NCBI GenBank assembly: GCA_031287285.1
Contig: JAITTC010000015.1
Span: 1 to 21,264 of the forward strand
Length of the DNA: 21,264 bases
Reading direction: 5' to 3'
Source: Christensenellaceae bacterium
GTDB lineage: Bacteria; Bacillota; Clostridia; Christensenellales; UBA1750
Made by a program: the position numbers and the translations under genes
Shown here: positions 21,053 through 21,264 of the stretch, one piece after another
Position numbering within the stretch: position 1 is the first letter of the stretch
How the letters are laid out: each line of letters starts with the position of its first letter
Notes under the pieces: generated by a model
The model's database searches: none
What the model was told of the DNA's origin: nothing
Seen by the model: the letters and a program-made list of their open reading frames with translations, nothing else

Positions 21053-21264
21053 GCCGACTGGCCCTGCTAACCCGCCGCGCCGCCGCGCGCCAAGCCTTCT
21101 GCTCTGCCGACTGGCCCCCTGCTAACCCGCCGCGTTCGGGCCTGTCTTCGTCATTGCGATTGCCGCGTCGCTTACGCTCCTCGCAATGACGGAAGAAGCG
21201 CTTTTCGGGCCGCCGACTAGCCCTACTCATGCGCTACGCCGCCGCAAACCAAGCCTTCTGCGCT
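21053..21264. repeat. 53-bp tandem repeats, running off the window end
   Basis: Copies begin with GCCGACT(G/A)GCCC at 21053, 21106 and 21212, at spacings of 53 and 106 (2 x 53). The first and third copies end with CAAGCCTTCTGC; the third fills exactly 21212-21264. The middle copy is interrupted by a REP-like palindrome. No gene is visible here, and the array probably continues past the window. Confidence 0.7.
21149..21191. repeat. REP-like palindrome
   Basis: CGTCATTGCGA (21149-21159) and TCGCAATGACG (21181-21191) form a perfect 11-bp inverted repeat around 21 bases. The CGTCATTGCGAGGAGCG-like core is a widespread short palindromic repeat in many bacterial genomes. It is inserted in, or substitutes for, part of a 53-bp repeat. 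Confidence 0.8.

Noticed and set aside
21053..21264. CRISPR array
   Set aside because: Repeats are direct 53-mers without unique spacers of constant size, and no cas genes are near; the same holds for the ~250-bp array at the start.

Overview
The window looks like a chromosomal piece of an anaerobic, probably spore-forming, high-GC member of the Clostridia. The reasons are a short clostridial 2[4Fe-4S] ferredoxin, an Rnf complex in the Acetobacterium-type order C-D-G-E-A-B, AGGAGG-like ribosome binding sites almost everywhere, Cys-rich proteins resembling spore-surface proteins (one behind a sigma-K-like promoter), and a lysis cassette of the kind carried by clostridial phages. Both ends lie in repetitive, non-coding DNA, so this may be a whole contig broken at repeats (inference).

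Layout. 1-1061: four and a fraction degenerate ~250-bp tandem repeats. 1104-2161: ferredoxin with promoter and terminator, then yaaA. 2158-3540: MATE transporter on the minus strand, overlapping the end of yaaA. 3805-5128: an isolated three-gene phage-type lysis cassette (NlpC/P60-SH3b hydrolase and two small membrane proteins). 5225-5914: Cys-rich protein with a sigma-K-like promoter. 6243-7181: polysaccharide deacetylase lipoprotein. 7383-7517: 44-residue membrane peptide with its own strong promoter. 7871-8323: YhcH-family sugar protein. 8475-14081 (minus): the rnf operon, interrupted between rnfC and rnfD by about 580 bp holding a decayed lipoprotein-like gene. 14403-15278: rsmI. 15566-15763: a run of hairpins. 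15781-16389: a second Cys-rich protein, distantly related to the first. 16577-18837: ferritin-like protein and phosphoglucomutase/phosphomannomutase. 18998-19864: C39-like peptidase lipoprotein. 19978-21018: zinc alcohol dehydrogenase-like oxidoreductase. 21053-21264: 53-bp repeats holding a REP-like palindrome.

How the genes fit together. Ferredoxin and Rnf form one energy system: reduced ferredoxin gives electrons to membrane Rnf, which reduces NAD+ and pumps ions. The ferritin-like protein and YaaA suggest handling of oxygen, peroxide or iron in an anaerobe. The hydrolase, deacetylase and C39-like lipoprotein act at the envelope. The two Cys-rich proteins and the sigma-K-like promoter hint at sporulation. 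The best candidates for something undescribed are the orphan lysis cassette beside a possible spore-coat gene, the Cys-rich paralogue pair, the dead gene inside rnf, and the structured non-coding arrays.
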